Assembly: GCA_017547265.1 (NCBI GenBank)
Contig: JAFYQC010000331.1
Span: forward strand, 1 to 11,363
Length of the DNA: 11,363 nt
DNA from: Kiritimatiellia bacterium
Lineage (GTDB): Bacteria > Verrucomicrobiota > Kiritimatiellia > RFP12 > UBA1067
Reading direction: 5' to 3'
Under the pieces are notes generated by a model, which was not told the DNA's origin, searched no databases, and saw nothing but the letters and a program-made list of their open reading frames with translations. Shown here piece after piece: positions 8,601-11,363 of this stretch (within the stretch, counting starts at the first letter, position 1; each line of letters begins with the position of its first letter). Position numbers and translations under genes: made by a program.

Positions 8601-9272
8601 ATTGAAGTGACGCAGGCAGATGTGGCGACGGCTAATGGATTCAAGCAGCAGCTTGCCAGCGGCAAGCTCGCCGCGTTCACCTGCGACTTCGAGCCGGAAG
8701 GCGACGAAGAGACGAAGGAGCTCTTCACTGTGTCCGCGAAGTGCGCTGGCGGGCGAGTCAGTTTCGAATATGAGGTCGAGGACAAGACGCCGTGGGTAAA
8801 CGGTGCGAGCGACTTCAGGAACATGTACGCGATGGGCGACACAGTTGACTTCCAGCTTTCGGACGCGAACGGCGACCTGCGGCTTTCGGTGGGATCGCTG
8901 CAAGGCAAGGTCGCTGCTGCGCTCTACAAGCCGAAGAGCAAGACGGAGAAGGCGCCTCATACTTTCTTCTCTGGCGTCTACCGCGACGGCGTGACATGGG
9001 AACTCGTGAAGGAGATTCCTGTTGACGCGAAGGTCGAGAAGCGCGACGGTGGCTACAAGATCGCATTCTCCGTCGCAGAGAAGGACCTTGGACTCGCTGC
9101 GCCTCTCGCTGGGCGTGCTGTGAAGGGCGACTTCGGCGTCACGTTCGGAGATACGGCGGGAAGAGACACCGTCCTTCGCGTGTTCAAATTCAACAAAGAG
9201 ACAGGCATAGTATCCGACGAAGTGGAAGAACTTAAACTCCAGCCGAACAATTGGGGTACAATTCAGTTTTAG
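5643..9272 (+). CDS. Secreted multidomain CBM9-like / FlgD-Ig / beta-propeller / DOMON-like protein
   Basis: The protein has 1209 residues. A signal peptide (residues 1-24, MQKC then a hydrophobic run ending DAFA before TETE) indicates export. Residues about 27-245 resemble the CBM9/DOMON-like sandwich: a VNVDADSSDWD opening, then NLYFFFRWLD, and a later VQEVSIPWSLV strand. Residues about 297-375 are a FlgD-type Ig domain (FKLDEPANVSVIIKN, then PAGENEIFWNG and PAGTYTW). From about 390 to 1000 a repetitive beta region with strands such as VAADLDGNMIW, ALAVDGEGHLYVYD and IALDSKGFLWVAEAD suggests an NHL/PQQ-like propeller. It contains a calcium-loop-like DENGDEQAQPNE at 735-746. Residues about 1010-1209 form a second DOMON/CBM9-like sandwich ending in VFKFNKETG. 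No catalytic motif is evident, so glycan binding or presentation is the most economical role. An exported GH36 enzyme follows 102 bp downstream. The start is the only plausible in-frame ATG giving a signal peptide; it lacks a Shine-Dalgarno sequence. Confidence 0.9.
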   Translation: MQKCTNVVSVVSFLVAAFAFDAFATETENVRLRIIKAPGAVNVDADSSDWDLSGSIFCCPDVEKFRTSYAVWISAMYDKDNLYFFFRWLDATPMNNPGLAGSDYPWQGDCMQVRLATSPQSKTAFNGLRHNTDVSKLPMKFAHFEFWRDRNATAAASATLAFAAQPKGEDVMSKGVKEAFAEIPGGYVQEVSIPWSLVCAGAYRPNAGDRMLLTFEPNYRTNGDQRLSTKEFFREGIEPDRVMTFMRADVWGLAEFVDKGGAPQPLRLAGGRTLPVVMKDGLPSVDWSSLKAVKVKPGFKPIKFKLDEPANVSVIIKNAAGDVIAWPLNNQPLPAGENEIFWNGLDACYDTHVGNPVPAGTYTWEGLAHKPLHIELQGWAHAAGPNPYDFAGGGWGGDHGDPCAVACDGSQVYMGWHRAEAGQAVVAADLDGNMIWHHKRGGFGSARALAVDGEGHLYVYDAGQGNTVYRLDAAKGTYDNFPGTKSAEFSLDPFKLGLAKRMRFADGRLEFAFEKEVVSVAVSKLGDVKRRQTTPRDLQARAVAPDGTEYVATGAPDHQVSVMKNGREISRIGRKGGRRLSGKWDTDGMYNVADIALDSKGFLWVAEADSLPRRVSKWNASSGAFAAEFFGSTVYGALGGAICPTDPHIMVGQGCEWLLDGKSTRSKCVGYVSRAAGWGCTRFGRGPKGEIYCAIAGWWMTDASKVKIYQRIGPGEWKFRAELDHSGKGLKAWADENGDEQAQPNEWRDFSSMDLGSWITGWYMTMNQAMTWFSGKYVIPVTGWTKCGAPIYDLAKAKKMGDDAAKHSGGMGATAGSVSEDGRFAFYNAQYNTKHSYSPCYDIATGRCVFKIPSCYVGVHGGHSAPPAKRGLIRAAYDIIGTAKFPGALGNIFVIGTDKGEWHIVNDRGFYVAGLFEPEPMSVAWPEKFEVGTVLDRTPPGQGSEDFGGSIIRADDGELYAMFGKTAFINAKISGLKTAKAIPGGKIEVTQADVATANGFKQQLASGKLAAFTCDFEPEGDEETKELFTVSAKCAGGRVSFEYEVEDKTPWVNGASDFRNMYAMGDTVDFQLSDANGDLRLSVGSLQGKVAAALYKPKSKTEKAPHTFFSGVYRDGVTWELVKEIPVDAKVEKRDGGYKIAFSVAEKDLGLAAPLAGRAVKGDFGVTFGDTAGRDTVLRVFKFNKETGIVSDEVEELKLQPNNWGTIQF

Positions 9273-9289
9273 CCGTGTAGAGTGGGTGT

Positions 9290-9316
9290 AGTTGGAGTTA
9301 AGAGTTGGAGTTGGAG
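9290..9316. repeat. AGTTGGAGTT direct repeat, purine/T-rich
   Basis: The 10-mer AGTTGGAGTT occurs at 9290-9299 and 9303-9312 (period 13), and TTGGAG is directly doubled at 9305-9316. GTGGAAGTT follows as a degenerate copy. The array lies wholly within the intergenic gap. It could be regulatory or simple-sequence debris; nothing in the window decides. Confidence 0.5.
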
Positions 9317-9362
9317 AGTGGAAGTTTATAACTTAAATTCGTTACGTTAGAAAATACAGAAT

Positions 9363-9366
9363 AGGA
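9363..9366 (+). promoter_or_regulatory. Weak ribosome-binding site of the GH36 gene
   Basis: AGGA stands 8 nt before ATG 9375 and supports that start, which also begins a clean signal peptide. Confidence 0.5.
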
Positions 9367-9374
9367 AACATTAT

Positions 9375-11363
9375 ATGAAGCAATACTCATCAACATTTGC
9401 AACCAAGTTTGCCGTGTGTGCGATTTCGCTCTTTGCGCTGGGCGGCGCATTTGCCGCGGAGCCGGTAAAGGTCGAGACTGAAAACACTGTTCTGCTCTTC
9501 GAGCGCGAGAAATCAGGCGCAGGCGAACGGCTCTACTTGCGACACTTCGGACCGAAGATCGCAGACGAGGCAGGAGCTTTCGCGCTTGCCGTCAAGAGAG
9601 GCCCAGGAAGTTCGCTCGGCACGGAGAATCCAATTGCATATTCAGTGTTTGGCGAGTCGGGTCGCGGACTCAACCGCTTTGGCGGACTTAAGGTCACGCA
9701 CGACGACGGCACGGTCACGCTTGATCTCATAGTCGATAAGCTTGAACGCGATGGCGACGCGCTTGTAGTCCACTGGCGCGATGCTGTACACGATTTCCGT
9801 GTCATCCAGACGTTTCGTCCTCGTGCCGACGCCGATGTTGTCGAGACTTGGGTCGAACTCGTCAACGGCGAGAAGGGCGCTGTGAGGATATCTCGCATGT
9901 CATCGTTTACGCTAGTATTCCCGATGCTCGCCAATGACTGGCGTCTTATGAGTCTTACAGGCGAATGGGCTTCGGAGGGAGAAGTCGTTGATAGGCCTAT
10001 AGAGCGTGGCCGGCGCATCGTCCTCGATTCACGTTCTGGCGTGCGCGACGCATGGCTCAACAATCCCGCGTTCATGCTTTCGATAGGCGGACCTTCGACC
10101 GAGACAGACGGTCGTGTCATCGGTTGCGCGCTTTGCTGGTCGGGTGCATGGGAGATGTCGTTCCGCAGAAGCGAAGTCGATCTTCTCGAAGTTGTTGGCG
10201 GTCCTGCCAATGTCGCAGGCGACTATGTCCTCGACTCCGGGAAGTCAATTAAATTGCCAGTCGCCGCTTTAACCTACTCAGAGAAGGGCAAGGGCCAGGT
10301 TTCCCGCAACTTCCACCGCTGGGCGCGTCGTCATTGGATGCCCAACGGCGCGAAGGAGAGACCGACACTTCTCAATAACTGGGAGGGCACGGGACTTACC
10401 TTTACCGAGCCGCAACTTGCGACAATCATGGACGGCGCGAAGTCCGTCGGCGTCGAGATGTTCGTCCTCGATGACGGCTGGTTTGGACGCGGCGCTAATG
10501 CGCGCGACATCGACGATCGTGGGCTTGGCGATTGGTACTTAAACGAAACGAAGCTGCCGCATGGACTCGCGGGTCTTGCCGCCGAAGCGAAAAAGCGCGG
10601 GCTTAAGTTCGGATTTTGGGTTGAGCCCGAGATGGCGAACATTGGGAAGTGCGATCTTCTTGCGAAGCATCCCGACTGGGCGCTGCAGGAGAAGGGCAGA
10701 CCGATGCGCGGCGGACGCGGCGGTACGCAGGTCGTCCTTGACTTCGTAAACCCCGCAGTGCGCGATGAAATATGGCGTCAGCTCGACGAGGCGTATTCCT
10801 CCGTCCCGGATCTCTCCTTCATAAAGTGGGATGCGAACGCAAACATCGACAACGTCGGCTCCACCTATCTCGATGCGGCGCATCAGGGCAACGTTTACTT
10901 TGACTACACAATGGGCTACTACGATGTTCTCGCTCGTCAGCGCGCGAAATACCCCAATCTCGACATGCAGGCGTGTTCTTCCGGTGGCGGGCACATGGAA
11001 TACGGCTCGCTCAAGTACTGCGACGAGTTCTGGACTTCCGACAACACCGACCCGCGCGACCGCGTGAAGATGCAGTGGGGCGCGAGCCAGTTCTATCCGG
11101 CGTGCGCGATGGCGAGCCATGTGACCGTGACGGGACGCCAGGTGCCGTTCAAGTATCGCGTGGACGTTTCGTTCTCCGGACGCTTCGGGCTCGAGATGCA
11201 GCCGAAAAGCATGAAGCCGAGAGAGCTTGATTTCGTGCGCAACGCCGTAAAGGAGTACCACCGCATACGACCCGTCGTGCAGCAGGGCGACTTGTATCGT
11301 CTCGTCTCGCCTTTCGAACACGACTACTCTGCGCTCATGTACGTGAACGAGGCGAAGACCCAT
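9375..11363 (+). CDS. Exported GH36 alpha-galactosidase-type glycoside hydrolase, 3' partial
   Basis: The frame is open from ATG 9375 to the right edge, giving 663 residues with no stop. Typical GH36 enzymes have about 700-730 residues, so most of the protein is present. Family members hydrolyse alpha-1,6-linked galactose, as in melibiose, raffinose and galactomannan side chains. A signal peptide (MKQYSSTFATK, hydrophobic run, cleavage after GGAFA near residue 26-27) places it in the periplasm or outside. An N-terminal beta-sandwich (about 30-320) precedes the (beta/alpha)8 barrel. The barrel shows WEGTG (336-340), LDDGWFGR (365-372), KWDAN with the expected nucleophile Asp486, CSSGGG (534-539) and SDNTD with the expected acid/base Asp556, 70 residues after the nucleophile as usual in the family. 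The C-terminal part (EMQPKSM, GDLYRLVSPFE) resembles Bacteroidetes-type GH36 sequences as I recall them. Some usually conserved residues near the active site differ (Gly450, Ala489, His540 and the HVTVTGRQ stretch), so substrate preference may have shifted. Confidence 0.92.
   Translation, partial: MKQYSSTFATKFAVCAISLFALGGAFAAEPVKVETENTVLLFEREKSGAGERLYLRHFGPKIADEAGAFALAVKRGPGSSLGTENPIAYSVFGESGRGLNRFGGLKVTHDDGTVTLDLIVDKLERDGDALVVHWRDAVHDFRVIQTFRPRADADVVETWVELVNGEKGAVRISRMSSFTLVFPMLANDWRLMSLTGEWASEGEVVDRPIERGRRIVLDSRSGVRDAWLNNPAFMLSIGGPSTETDGRVIGCALCWSGAWEMSFRRSEVDLLEVVGGPANVAGDYVLDSGKSIKLPVAALTYSEKGKGQVSRNFHRWARRHWMPNGAKERPTLLNNWEGTGLTFTEPQLATIMDGAKSVGVEMFVLDDGWFGRGANARDIDDRGLGDWYLNETKLPHGLAGLAAEAKKRGLKFGFWVEPEMANIGKCDLLAKHPDWALQEKGRPMRGGRGGTQVVLDFVNPAVRDEIWRQLDEAYSSVPDLSFIKWDANANIDNVGSTYLDAAHQGNVYFDYTMGYYDVLARQRAKYPNLDMQACSSGGGHMEYGSLKYCDEFWTSDNTDPRDRVKMQWGASQFYPACAMASHVTVTGRQVPFKYRVDVSFSGRFGLEMQPKSMKPRELDFVRNAVKEYHRIRPVVQQGDLYRLVSPFEHDYSALMYVNEAKTH

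Larger units (their letters stand above)
9273..9374. other. Gap between the propeller gene and the GH36 gene
   Basis: This 102-bp gap is purine-rich on the + strand in its first half and AT-rich in its second. It holds the AGTTGGAGTT direct repeat, a small AAGTT-TAT-AACTT inverted repeat (9322-9334) with no T-tract after it, and a weak ribosome-binding site before ATG 9375. TTGGAG (9305-9310) and TATAAC (9327-9332), 16 nt apart, could be a weak promoter, so the downstream gene may have its own start or be read through from upstream. Confidence 0.4.

Noticed and set aside
10539..11363. Long antisense reading frame on the - strand at the right edge
   Set aside because: It is the shadow of the GH36 gene, whose + frame shows signal peptide, barrel motifs and catalytic residues. 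The antisense product is rich in Arg, His and Val with no motif.

Overview
The window is about 11.4 kb of an accessory, carbohydrate-oriented stretch of a bacterial genome. All supported genes lie on the + strand. The exported proteins, several built from beta-sandwich modules with calcium-loop motifs, suggest the PVC group, most likely a gut-type Kiritimatiellota or Lentisphaerota/Victivallales bacterium. So do the moderately high but uneven GC and the intergenic repeat debris. The assignment is an impression from protein style and codon use; no marker gene is present.

Left region (1-5426): a very large protein, truncated at its 5' end by the window, carries TSP3-like and EF-hand-like calcium loops and ends in an alpha/beta-hydrolase domain. 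Its stop codon overlaps the start of a 351-residue secreted protein with an N-terminal Ig-like fold, so the two are translationally coupled. Right after that gene the same ribosome-binding context (AAGGAGACTC) occurs again. It precedes a short reading frame broken by an in-frame TAA after 8 codons, which looks like a decayed third cistron. In sampled rows GC falls from about 57-72% in the front of the large gene to about 37-60% in its rear and in the second gene. This hints that the hydrolase end plus the small gene form an exchangeable cassette.

Middle region (5427-5642): no convincing gene. It holds a short 9-bp-period repeat of a type familiar from intergenic regions of PVC and other genomes, and a candidate promoter close to the next start codon.

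Right region (5643-11363): a 1209-residue secreted protein has an N-terminal CBM9/DOMON-like domain, a FlgD-type Ig domain, a long beta-propeller-like region and a C-terminal DOMON/CBM9-like domain. A 102-bp gap with AGTTGGAGTT repeats separates it from an exported GH36 alpha-galactosidase-type glycoside hydrolase that runs off the right edge. The two probably work together on galactoside-containing glycans outside the cytoplasm. That link rests on adjacency and domain content only.
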